This document shows positions 1 through 10,000 of a stretch of 64,000 bases of DNA, piece by piece (position 1 is the stretch's first letter; each line of letters starts with the position of its first letter). The position numbers and the translations under genes are program-made. The notes under the pieces are model-generated. The model did not search any database. It was not told where the DNA came from and was given only the letters and a program-made list of their open reading frames with translations. This DNA comes from Diplolepis rosae. Taxonomy: Eukaryota; Arthropoda; Insecta; Hymenoptera; Diplolepididae. The stretch spans positions 248,001-312,000 of the forward strand of contig JAPYXD010000425.1 in NCBI GenBank assembly GCA_030998225.1, given 5' to 3'.

Positions 1-42
1 CTGCTACTCCAAAATTTATAATATTCCAATGTTTAATTACAG

Positions 43-608
43 GACCAAACAAGCAAAGTAGGGATATCTTCGGAGAGAATTTTGATGATACCCAAGCGGA
101 AAAGGAAAACTTGGAACCAACTATAGAGGTTCAAGACGATTTCGTTACCCGTTTGATTAGAGAAAAAGAGGAATCTGACATGCTGATAGATAACGATACG
201 AACAAAGAAAGCGAAGATCTACAAATGTAGGTTTCAGACGACTTCGATTTCGAGAAGAACGAAGAAAACGTGGAACCACGAATGCAGAATTTAGAAAATG
301 TCGGTAACGAGGCGAAAGTCTATGAAAGAAACCTTTTCCAGGATCTATCGCAAGATCTGATCAATTCAAACTTTACCTATCAGACTAGTGGATTACAAGA
401 TAAGGTATATGTTGGTGGGCTTCTGAAGAATTCCTTTGATCTTCTCAATGCAGAGAATCTCGATGCAGAGATGCTGAAGCCTTCATTTGCATTTCTGAAG
501 GAAAAAAACCTTCAGGCAATTAATCAGCCTATTCCTGAAAAGGCACTGAACGAATCCATGATCGGTAGCAGGGACTACATTGATACCGACTCTGATTTAG
601 AATCTTAA
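43..608 (+). CDS. Unrecognised acidic gene, 3' exon, interrupted by one TAG
   Basis: A pyrimidine-rich tract ending in ACAG at 39-42 looks like a 3' splice site. The frame behind it stays open to the TAA at 606-608, apart from one TAG at 228-230. Both halves are strongly acidic and Asn/Glu/Asp-rich, end in DTDSDLES, and show no membrane segment or domain I recognise. The continuous frame on both sides of the stop suggests one coding exon with a nonsense change, or a splice boundary at the stop that I misplace. Upstream exons would lie left of the window. Function unknown. Confidence 0.5.
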
Positions 609-674
609 GTTTTTATCCTAATTTTGTATAGCCTGTATTTAAAAATACATTTACAATTTTTTTGCAACAGTTTC

Positions 675-680
675 AATAAA
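675..680 (+). promoter_or_regulatory. Poly(A) signal AATAAA
   Basis: An AATAAA hexamer lies 67 bases after the stop of the left-edge exon, with a second ATAAAA run just behind it. This position fits the 3' end of that gene. Confidence 0.45.
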
Positions 681-1020
681 TGAATAAAAAAATTTTAATA
701 TAATTTATCCATATTCCTTTTTTTACCTATAATTTATAAATTTAATACAATATTTATTGATTTTAAAAAATTCACTAAATTAAATTCTCAGTTGCGTCTT
801 TAAAGTGACATTATTCTATTCCCTTCTAGTCTCTGCTTTGTATTTTTCCACTTTTTAATTCCTCTCAATACGCTTCCATTACATTTTTCTAAGTCGATTA
901 AAAGGAATAGGTTTTGCTTTTTTTTTCTACTCGTTCGTGGAACTTTAGATGGAGGAAAATTCGCGTATTAATGGGAATTCAGATTCTGAATTTTTCTGAA
1001 TTCTTCTCTTCTTACCGGGA
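681..1020. other. AT-rich stretch with no recognised feature
   Basis: No open frame, repeat copy or inverted repeat that I can support. It separates the left-edge exon from the repeat arm that follows. Confidence 0.4.
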
Positions 1021-1024
1021 ACTT

Positions 1025-1505
1025 CTTATGCAAAAAAAGTTTAAAATATAAATAGACTGTTATTATAAATTACAAATTTTTTAGTTTTCATACTTCTTTA
1101 CGAAAATATCATTAAAACAAATGTTGACTAACTGAATAAATTTATAATAAATATAAATAGTATTATTCTAAGTTTACAATATTTTAAATTAATTGAAAAA
1201 TGAAACATAAAATTAAAAAATTTAAAACCACTTGAGACTTGAGAATGATATATACATTATAAACCTAACCTTCACTTTTCTTATGTAATGCATTGAATAT
1301 ATTACAACTTTACAAACCTCCAGTAAGTTATCATATTTCAGGGCTTCAGACGTCAATGTTTTCAAGACTTTTTTGGGGATGTCAAATTTTGTAAAAAAAA
1401 AGTGACAGAAGACGACCCCAACCTCCAAATCCTCAAAATCTTGAAATCTTGAAATTAGCCAAGCCGGCGAAAAAATACAAGTTGCAATCGTGCATTCTCG
1501 GCAAT
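1025..1505. repeat. Solo arm of the hAT-B palindromic repeat
   Basis: This stretch is closely similar to 14030-14565, the right inner arm of hAT-B. Shared segments include the Met-less frame around TTGTGTTTCAT-type sequence near 1200, the run at 1440-1500 containing AAGCCGGCGAAAAAATACAA, and the AT-rich inner half. No opposite arm or terminal CAGTG end is seen nearby, so it is a fragment of that family. Confidence 0.75.
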
Positions 1506-2228
1506 CTTCGATTTAAAACCTTACCTAGTCTATGAACGCTGAAATAGGATCAGTTTTTAAAAAGTTACTTACGTTTTAACCTTTGGGGGTGCTGAGTTGT
1601 TTTTCGTTCACAGTTCAAGTCTCGTTGCCGGAAGTTTTCTCCACCCTCGCACGGATTACTGACGCGCGCCAACCTACTCGTGTATACATCCAGGATTCAT
1701 GTAAATCGCAGTTTCTATGCCCAAGATCGGTCTTGGTAAGTTTAATCATCGAATAGTGGACTTGAGCTGAATCATCGCTCTGTCTCCATGGTTCAACGAA
1801 GCGCGAGTAAGTACTTATATATTTAATAAAAAATTTTCAATTATCAATCCTGAGACCTATCTTAATTTCACACCATTTCACAGTGCGCGGCGGTTTTTAC
1901 CTCCGATGGGTCAGAAATCCAAATAATTATTGTATTAAATACATTCTCTGTTCGTTCAAGAACGTAACAGCGGGATAAAAATATCAGACATGTTATCAAA
2001 CACGTCACTTTCTAATTCAATAAATGGCCCATTCAGTATAAAGGTGGAATATCTCTTGGTTCTGACTATTTTCAGAACTAATTAAATTTAATAATACTTT
2101 CTAAATATGATGTCTCGAATCCTAAAATATACATTTTCCAAAGATAAGTTTATTATTATATTTTTAAAGATTAAGAAATAAACAAATTTCCAATGTTTTC
2201 CTTCATTTTTGAACATATTAAAGTTATT
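1506..2228. other. Unassigned intergenic DNA
   Basis: No coding frame, repeat partner within the window or inverted repeat was recognised here. Confidence 0.3.
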
Positions 2229-2261
2229 GAAGAAATTTTTCTGTGAAAAAAGGAACGCTTC

Positions 2262-2332
2262 CACTCCGCTGGGTATCGAGCCCAGGTCCTTTGATTGCCG
2301 GTCGAATGCTCTGTCATCTGAGCTGCGGAGGT
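2262..2332 (-). repeat. tRNA-like sequence, copy 1
   Basis: Read on the minus strand it shows a six-pair acceptor-like stem (CTCCGC with GCGGAG), a D-arm-like AGCTCAGATGACAGAGC, and a T arm CTGGG-CTCGATA-CCCAG whose sequence fits a polymerase III B box. The anticodon stem is one base short compared with the other two copies. No CCA or tRNA terminator context is seen, so I read it as a tRNA-derived repeat, not a functional tRNA gene. Confidence 0.6.
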
Positions 2333-2493
2333 TCCACAACTTTTCTCACAGAAACTTGTTAACGCCAACTTGGCTACGGATAAACCGGGAACGACATAAT
2401 CGACTGAAATGATTTAGAAAAATCAGAAAATAGTTCCCGGTTTATCCGTAGCCAAGTTGGCGTTAACAAGTTTCTGTGAGAAAAGTTGTGAAA

Positions 2494-2564
2494 CCTCCGT
2501 AGCTCAGATGACAGAGCATTCGACCGGCAATCGAAAGGACCTGGGATCGATACGCAACGGAGTG
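2494..2564 (+). repeat. tRNA-like sequence, copy 2
   Basis: Same core as copy 1 in the opposite direction. The anticodon stem is TTCGA/TCGAA around loop CCGGCAA, which would give anticodon GGC (Ala), although position 33 is C, not the usual T. The T stem is damaged (CTGGGATCGATACGCA), so this copy is unlikely to work as a tRNA. Confidence 0.55.
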
Positions 2565-2600
2565 AGAGCGTTCCTTTTTCCACAGAAAAATTTCTTCAAT

Positions 2601-2890
2601 TTATATTGGAAAATACCATCTAGTTTTAAATAACGTTTAATTGATTCTGAATCAGAGGTTGATAAGGTCGATATAGTAGAGTTCCGTTATCACGTACAGT
2701 GATACACTCTTCTAATGATCGACATAATCGACTGAAATGATTTAGAAAAATCAGATATTAAAGTTATATTGAGTAGAATTACATATAAAGATATAGTAAT
2801 TATTTATATTTCTGTATAGCCCTGCTTGCAAATTAAATCAAAAATGGATAGTCCATAAATCTCCCGTGCAGAAATAGCCCAACTTGTTTC
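2601..2890. repeat. Tail of the tRNA-like repeat and a restart of its 5' part
   Basis: 2601-2705 resembles 42260-42330 behind copy 3 (shared GGTTGATAAGG). The motif GACATAATCGACTGAAATGA restarts at about 2720, as if a second unit begins and is broken off. The rest up to the LTR start at 2891 is unassigned. Confidence 0.5.
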
Positions 2891-2933
2891 TGTTACGAGC
2901 AAACTGTGAATAAAATATTAAAAATAATAAGTT
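2891..2933 (+). repeat. X 5' LTR, piece 1 (LTR start)
   Basis: TGTTACGAGCAAAC at 2891 matches the start of the 3' LTR at 38278, and similarity runs about 43 bases to AATAAGTT. It then stops exactly where element R begins. The LTR resumes at 17597 with AGCTGTAATTT, corresponding to AAGTTGTAATTT in the 3' LTR. Confidence 0.8.
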
Positions 2934-3995
2934 TGATAAGTTCCTCGGGGATGGTGTAGTAGATGGGAGAGACACTTATGCTAGAGGGGTATCGGCTGGG
3001 ATTCAGCGACAGGGTATAGCGTGAGAGAGAGAGGGCGTGAGTAACAGAGAGGGGGCCGACTAGGTTGCCAGTGGCTCAAGTGAAGCGAGAGTGTGTGTGT
3101 GTGTCGACTGGATGCCAGTGACAGTGTAGAGAGTGGGAGAGAGAGAGAGAGAGAGAGACCGACTGGACTACTAGCGGCTCAAGTGACGTGAGGAGAGAGA
3201 GTGTGTGTGTCGACTGGATGCCAGTGACAGTGTAGGAAGAGAGAGAGTGCGAGAGAGTATGGTTTAGGCGTCGAGGTTTACTGGGGGCAGCGGCTGGATA
3301 TGTTCCGCGACCGGAGTCGGGAGCAAGAAATGGCACCAGAGAAGTCTGGTAGCATCGTAGGACTTTATTTTTACTATGTTCAACTCCACTTATTTTTCAC
3401 TAAGTCGAAATCCTAGGTTTAAGCGGAGGTCGGACGACGTTGACTGTCGTTGTAGGCCAGGGGAGCTAACCTGGATTCAACTGTCACTTAAACGTCCCGA
3501 GGCCCTTTTTATAGGGATGGAAAATCGAAGAAAATCTTGCAAGTTCACTGACCACTTGGAGGGAGGTAATGTTGCTGTCCCTCTCACTCCTGTGGCCAGC
3601 ATTGTCCTGTCCTTTTCTCCCCAATTCGTAGCGATTGATTGGGAAGGGGTAGGCGTTGAGAGAGTGCTCCCCTCTCTGTTTTTCCTTGCCTTTCCCGACT
3701 CAGTTTTCTAGCTTGCAGTGAGTGAAGGTCGTTCCTGGGCAACGGAGGTGAGACGGTAGAAGTGAAGGCACTCGCATCTGCTCTGTCGTTTGCAGTGGTG
3801 CGACAAGGACGGGACTTTTCCCGATGTTAGTGCGTGTGTCAGAAAAGGACGCACGGTCGTACCCTTCTAACAGTATTACTTTTCCAGAGCCTTGAGTCGT
3901 TTTTCTAGAGTGAATTTCGGACAAGCGTCTTCTAATGGTAGGAAACTGTAATGGTTTTCTACCATTACCACATACGGCTTAGGGCGTGTATATCA
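2934..3995 (-). repeat. Element R 3' LTR
   Basis: Similar to 16967-17596 over its two ends: 2934-3060 (TTCCTCGGGGATGG region) and 3550-3995 (GGAGGGAGGTAATGTTGCTG region). It holds about 430 extra bases of GA/GT-rich repeats and unshared sequence in the middle. Confidence 0.8.
2985..3270. repeat. Degenerate minisatellite with GA/GT runs inside the R LTR
   Basis: About five units share a core like CGACTGGATGCCAGTGACAG followed by a GA-rich or GT-rich run. Two of them (3104 and 3211) share TCGACTGGATGCCAGTGACA exactly. The other LTR of R has only one such core (near 17024), so the array expanded in this copy. Confidence 0.75.
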
Positions 3996-4014
3996 ATTCC
4001 TCTCCTTCTTTTTA
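3996..4014 (-). promoter_or_regulatory. Polypurine tract of element R
   Basis: On the minus strand the bases directly before the LTR start are AAAAAGAAGGAGAGGAAT, nearly all purine. This is the expected plus-strand primer of an LTR retrotransposon and fixes the direction of R. Confidence 0.75.
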
Positions 4015-4502
4015 AGATTCTTGTCCGATTTGCTAACTTAATTTATTACCTATCCTAGATACAATAAGAGTAGGCTAAAAAACTTAAAATCTAGTCTTAG
4101 GGTTATTGCCTTACAGCTACGTTTCGAAGAAAAAGTTAAATTACTAGCGACATAACTAATTCTACTTAGTCTCTAACTTAATTAATCAGGGCGGTTATAA
4201 GTACATTTATTAGACGCGCCTCTTCCGAGGCGTGTACAGCCGCGAGTCCCGATAGTAGGATTTCTGGTCTGCCCTTGGTGTATAACGCTTCCTTGCATTA
4301 TATCTGTTATAATTATTATGATTCCCCACTGGGTATCCATTGCTTGCTATCGTTCCTTCCTCTTCATTCGCTTGCGGCTGTTCGCCGTCGCTGGAATTGG
4401 TAGGGGTTGAGCACCGTTGTGCTTCGATGCTGCTGTGACGCAGTCTCCTCGTCTAGCATCTTCCATGCTATGGTAGCTCGGTTTCAGTGGATGTCCGCTG
4501 CC
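4015..4502 (-). other. Internal region of element R (3' part)
   Basis: Moderately GC-rich in its right half, no convincing open frame. It is continuous with 12958-12963 and 16111-16966 once the two hAT elements and their target duplications are removed. Confidence 0.6.
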
Positions 4503-6485
4503 CAGTGTCTCCAGAACGTGGGATTTTTCGGCCCCCACCACGTTCCCATCTGGGAGAAACACATGCAAACGTGGCGTGTCAGTGTGTCGGCTCTGCTACA
4601 CGCTGCGGTCACCAGCTTCGTGTAAAGCCGAAGGTGCACGAAGACGGACTTTGTTACAATGCTTGAGTTTTCAAGTTATTTTTAGATTTCACGCTTTCGT
4701 TCATCGAGTCGAAATTAAGAATTGTATTTTTCTCGAGTACGTGCAAAAGAGGCGCGAAGCAGACGACGAATTTGAATTTACGAAGTATATAGTTCAAGAA
4801 ATAACACTTTTCTTCAATTTCTTGAAGAAAGTCTGAATGAAATAAACATCAGTATGATCTTGGAAAATTTCATGAGGATTTCAACACTTCAAAAATAAAC
4901 TTTCAGTGAAATTTAGTGACAATGAATGTATAAAATTTGAATCAATATATAATTTTCCATTCAAATTTATATACTTCTTACTAATTTTGTACATTTAACA
5001 ATTTTTCAATTAGAACAATATTTTCTATCAAGATAAAATGAACATAAAATTCAAGTTCATAATTTATATTTTCAGTTATATGTTAGAAATATTTTCATCT
5101 CACATTTTTGTAGCCTAAGCACAAACTTTTCATTCCAAAACTTAAAATCTCTACTGAAATGGAAAATTGTCTAATAGCAGTAGATAAACTAAAAAGCTAA
5201 AATATGTGTTTATTGGTATTTCCATATTAACATATAAATATCAATCAACTTTAAATTTTACATAAAAATGTTCGTTCGAAGTGTTCAAATCTTGTTACAA
5301 TTTGACAAGATTTTATGGAGGAGTGCAATCTTTTGGATGAAATATTTAGTAGTTCTTAATTTCCTTATTACTGTACTTAATCAAATTTATAAAGTAAAAA
5401 TATTTTTTAATTGATGCTTTCACTCAATTCTTTAAACATTCATTAATTGAAAATTGTACTCAAAATTTAATCTTGCAGCGTTCCAATATTCCCACAATGT
5501 TACAAAATCTTATTAATCATTATTTTAGTCGAATTATTTTCAAAATATTTAAAAAATAAATGTAAATATTTTGATTAAATACTCTGTCAAATTTTGCATT
5601 TGACTGATCTTGCAAAATTGTTGAAAGTTTTGAATACCGATAGAAGAAACATTAAATGAAATTTTATGTCCATAAATGCTTAAAGTTCTATATAGAAATA
5701 TCAACTACAACATTCTCAAATTTTATAAATAAACTACTAAATTCAAAAAGTTTCGGATTTTTTTAAAAACTGTACAAATTTCAAATATGTATCAGTCAAA
5801 ATCTACTGATTATCAGTGAAATTTGACTGATTTAAATAACTAAAAACAGGTTACTGTGAATCAGTCAAATTTCACTGATTACTTCAGTGAAAAGTAACTG
5901 ATTTAACAGTGAAAAATATTGTTTCCACTGATGATTGAGTGAAAAGGCAAATCACTGATTCAATCAGTGAAAATTTGACTGATTCAGATTTAGAGTGTAT
6001 ACAAATTTCAAATATAAAGTGTACTCTGTACATTAATCAAACAAATTTAGAAGATGAATATTTTAATAAATATTCCTAAATATTATTGGAATATGATACA
6101 TATCGATTTAGAAAAACTTCTTCAAAGTACTCAGACATTTTTCTTATTTTACGACATTTTTGCACCATGTTTGACCTTTGGGTAGGATTCAAGAAAACAA
6201 TTGTAGACATACTTTCATTACTTAGTAATATACTATGAAGACTTGCTTTTTAAATTAAAGCGAAAACTTTTTAAACCTTTAACAACCGGTTGCATAGATT
6301 CTGCTCTAATCTTGGACGCAATTAGAGAAATAGGTTTTTTTGCTTTTTTTAGATCTAGTTTTTGCCTTAAACATAAAAGAAAGAAAACACATTTGAAAAA
6401 TTAAAATAAAAAAGCTGGTTCATTCTTATAGAATCCCAAATATTCTGAAATAAAATTCCTTTCCACACCACCACGGAGGTAGAAT
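4503..6485 (+). repeat. hAT-A copy 1 left inverted-repeat arm
   Basis: Reverse complement of the right arm, ending inside with CCACCACGGAGGTAGA at about 6470-6485. An internal deletion relative to the right arm sits near 5365. The outer 340 bases leave one frame open (about 100 codons), also seen in the other three arms of the family; I do not call it a gene. Confidence 0.85.
5785..5995. repeat. Cluster of ATCAGT/ACTGAT motifs in the hAT-A arm
   Basis: Within about 210 bases the short words AATCAGTCAAA and TTTCACTGATT, in both directions, occur more than a dozen times. The same cluster recurs in the other arms at 10490-10700, 47850-48060 and 52480-52690. It could be a transposase-binding or expanded simple motif region; the sequence alone does not tell. 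Confidence 0.75.
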
Positions 6486-6964
6486 TTAAGGCTCGTTTTT
6501 TTTACGTGGTATCCCCTGTAGGCCTAGTCCACGTCCTACGAAACGAAAAGGGTTTTTGCTTTCAAGCAAAAAGAAAAAAGGAAAAAAATGAAGCAAAGTG
6601 GTAAAATACGCTACAAATGTAGCCCGTACTTCAGGCTTGCCTCTATCAAATGCCAGTATTCGTCGAACAAAAATGTTTTGTTTTAAATCAAATAATGAAG
6701 AAGTTTGATTAATTCGGGATGATTTGGGGTGCTTGATTATTGTGAGTCCCCTTGCCTCTCACTTATGCCCAAAGCGTGATATTACTCAATTTCAGTATGT
6801 TTTCTTACTCACAAAATAATAATTAAAACTAAACAATTTCCATACCCGAGTCACGCGAAGAAAGGAATAAAGAACGTATCTCTGATATAAGAAATAAAAT
6901 TTCATTATTTTGTGAGTAAGAAAGGGGTTTGAAATTGATTAACGCCATGCCTTGGCCATTAGAA

Positions 6965-9193
6965 TTAATCCTCTCCTTCGTGAGCGAAGAGCGACAAACC
7001 ACTTTCCCTATCACTTTCTGCCATCTCATATAGATTTTCGGTCATTAATTGCAAATGCTTCGAAGTGATGCTCGTTGTTCTGGCTGTTTCAGCTCTCGCC
7101 TTTAGGGCTGATCGAGTAACACAAATTGAGTTGACCGTCCTGTTTCCTAAGCGATTTCTTTTGGGAGTTTTCGCGTCCGTGAGCATGGAGAAACCTCGCT
7201 CCGCCTCAGCACTTGAATGAGGAAGACTCCGAACATGATTCAGTACTGAGGTCAAATTTGGAAAAAGTCTTTCTCCTGTACTCGTCGAAGATACACCGAT
7301 ACTAGACCACATTTCGTCAAAAGATAAATTCGACCACTTTTCTTTGAGTTCCTGTCTGATTTTGAGTAAAGAATCCCACTCTTTTTGTACACCTATTCTA
7401 TCAAACGACCCTAAATCTTGACAAACTTTCCAGACCCTAGGAAAAGTTTCGCTTTGATCAGCATAGAAAGCTATTTGAGGCCGGAAAACAGCAACGCAAG
7501 ACAAAAAGATGTCATCAAAAGGAAGACGATTGCGAATTTCTTCGCTTGCTGTGACATAAAATTTCAAGCAATTACGAAGAAATAGATCAACTTCTACTAT
7601 TTGCAATTTCTTGTTTGTAAGTTGCTGCTGGAAATATTCTCGAGTTTCCTTACCAACGTCAATTTCTTGAAGCGGCTTTTGATTACTAGGATCTGCAAAG
7701 TTAACATTTCTAATGATTTGAAAGAATAAATTCGGTTGAAGAAGACCCTCTTTCAAATAACTGCTAAGAATCCATACGAAGAATTTAGCCGAGTTTGGCT
7801 GGAGTTCCTGAACCATTGTTTCGCGACTTTGAAATTTCGCATTGTATACGTTGAACCTATTCAAAGTAAATTTCAAGAATAGGAAATATGCGAGTGTCAA
7901 AGGATTCTGCATTTTTCCTAACAAGTCTTTGGCCTTCTCTACCTTCTCAGATTCGAGGACCATAAGATACTGAAGAATAACTTTCCTATTCTTTATTATA
8001 ATATCTATGCATCGATAGCGGACAAGCCAGCGAGTTTCGGAATGACTAGGAATTTTTTGATAGTCATTTCCTAATTCCAAAACAATCGATCGAAAAATAG
8101 TCGTTCGCTTGGAGCTAGCATTAAGAAAAGCTGGAAAATCTTTGATTAAATCCTCTACATCTGGGATTGTGGCACAAGCATATTTTGCTACAATTGCTGA
8201 CGAATGCGAGACACACGGGAAAACAATTAAACGGGGATTTTTTTCCTTTTATTTTGTTTTAAATGAGGACCTATTGCCGACCATCACCTGTGCATTATCA
8301 CAAGCTAAAGCACAGATATTAGATCAAGGGATTTTCTGCCCGGACAATGCTTTTTCGAACGCATCAAAAATTTTAGAGGCAGAACAATCCGAAGCATTTA
8401 CATTAATAAGCTGGAGCAATTCCACCCTGACAGAAAATGTCGTTGGCTCCACATATCGAACCATTAATGACAGCCACTTTTCTAGAGTCCTGTCGGTCGT
8501 TTCGTCTTCGTACACTGAAAATGATTGCTTACGCAAAATATTTGCCATGCGATCAGTTTCAGCAGCACATACGACGTTATTTACAACTAGGACCATTTTA
8601 GTGTGGCTCAATCTAACGTCTTTTAAAACCGAAGGTTCCATATCTTGGAAAAGTCCTATCAATTCTGATGAAATCGCGAATGGTAAATTATGCTCTACGA
8701 AAAATGTACTAATCCTAATCTCTGCTTCTTGTACTTTCTGTTTGAAAGTAACACTTTCCGGAATCGTGGAATTTGTGAATTCTGAAGCAGAAGAACTTCC
8801 TACACAAGGTTCAACACTGTAAGAATTGGCAGTTACATTAGAAGAATTTTCACTTACTACTCCATAACATTCTAATTTATTTGAAAACTCTTGCTTCTTT
8901 CTGTGTGATAAAGATGCTTCATGCTTTTCAATTTCCGATTTGCCACATAGCAACGTTTTATTGCAAATTTTGCAATGAAATCTTGTTTCATCTGCTAATG
9001 TAACCACCCACTCTCTCCACGACGGAAATTCCTCAAACCATCCCAAATGAAAGTTTTTTGCATTTTTCATGACTTTTCTAGCGGGTTGACATTCGTTTGA
9101 ACCAGAGTTCAAACGGTGGTCAACCTTCGTTTGAACCTGGCTGTCCTTCAAGACACTCGAATTTGGGTCAATCGGATTACTCATTGTGAACAA
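6965..9193 (-). pseudogene. hAT-A transposase, two in-frame stops (copy 1)
   Basis: One minus-strand frame runs from ATG at 9193 to TAA at 6965, about 740 codons, broken only by TGA at 8324-8326 and TAA at 8249-8251. A BED-like zinc finger (FHCKICNKT, then KHEASLSHRKK) lies near residues 70-100. The middle holds hAT-like segments on both sides of the stops (ALACDNAQVMVG, IVFPCVSHSS). The C-terminal end has a hAT dimerisation-type motif (LPHSSAEAERGFSMLTDAK). A hAT transposase cuts and pastes DNA at its terminal CAGTG ends. Homology continues through both stops, so they are nonsense changes and not an intron. Confidence 0.9.
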
Positions 9194-10000
9194 TAAATTA
9201 TACGACGAAGGAAAACAGAATTATTTGAAAAGAATTAATAAGATGAAAAGTCGATAAAATTGAGCGAATGTGAATAATTTGTAATCTGCACACAAATTAA
9301 GTTTCACAAAATAAACTTACCCACAAGCATCAAACAATAACGTACGTAAGAGCACTCACGTATCACCAAATAATAATATAATATTCTTACTTTTGCCGTT
9401 TTCAATAAGGAATTACGATAAAAATATGAAGAATCCACACTCTTGCCTTCTCAAATAACGCATAAAGCGAGAATCAAGTATATCTTAGAAGAAAACAAAA
9501 GAAGGTTGCTATTATTATTTGTTTTCGTCTCCAATTTGACCTCTATACCGTTCGTTTGCGATTTAAAACATTGGTAAGTTTTTGGCTATTAATCTGATTG
9601 AGCTACAACTTTTCAGAAAACTTTCTTTACTAAAGTATTAAAATTTTTCTCCTGTAGATAGTTTCAGAAAATGCAGACACTTAATACAATATTAATAAAA
9701 TCGTAAAATTCTGAAAATTTGTTAAGCTAGCGCGAGTGGAAGTAGAGAAAACAATTTTTTTTTAAATGTACTTCTCCCAATTACTTGAAAAATTAGAAGT
9801 TTTAAAAATTTTTGCAAAAGAAAAAACGATGTGCCTTGAAAGTGTGTACAAGTCCTTGAAATTCAAATTCGAACGATTTTTATAATTAATTATCCTGTAC
9901 ATTTAAAGATACAATTTTTGTATTTGGAATAAGTTTTCTGCAATTACGAAAAAATTTATTTAGAGTACATAAAATTTATTGAACTATTACTAGTAAACTC
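9194..10000. other. hAT-A unique core upstream of the transposase
   Basis: AT-rich, non-repeated part between the transposase start and the right arm. It would hold the promoter and 5' untranslated region, but no clear promoter motif can be singled out. Confidence 0.4.

Larger units (their letters stand above)
2229..2600. repeat. Head-to-head palindrome of two tRNA-like repeats
   Basis: The segment 2229-2391 returns as its reverse complement at about 2431-2600, separated by a 40-base spacer that begins GACATAATCGACTGAAATGA. Each arm holds one tRNA-like core flanked by matching TTTCTGTGAGAAAAG and CTTTTTTCACAGAAA stretches. The spacer motif recurs at 2720 and at 42060, next to the third copy of this repeat. 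Confidence 0.8.

Noticed and set aside
2494..2564. Functional tRNA-Ala (GGC) gene
   Set aside because: T stem damaged, base 33 not T, repeated as a hairpin unit with extended flanking stems; better read as a tRNA-derived repeat.
4576..4836. 86-113 codon open frame at the outer end of each hAT-A arm
   Set aside because: Present in all four arms only because the arms are copies. No domain, no conserved start, and it would begin inside the transposon end.
8109..8822. 237-codon plus-strand frame (and its twin at 50109)
   Set aside because: Antisense shadow of the hAT-A transposase.
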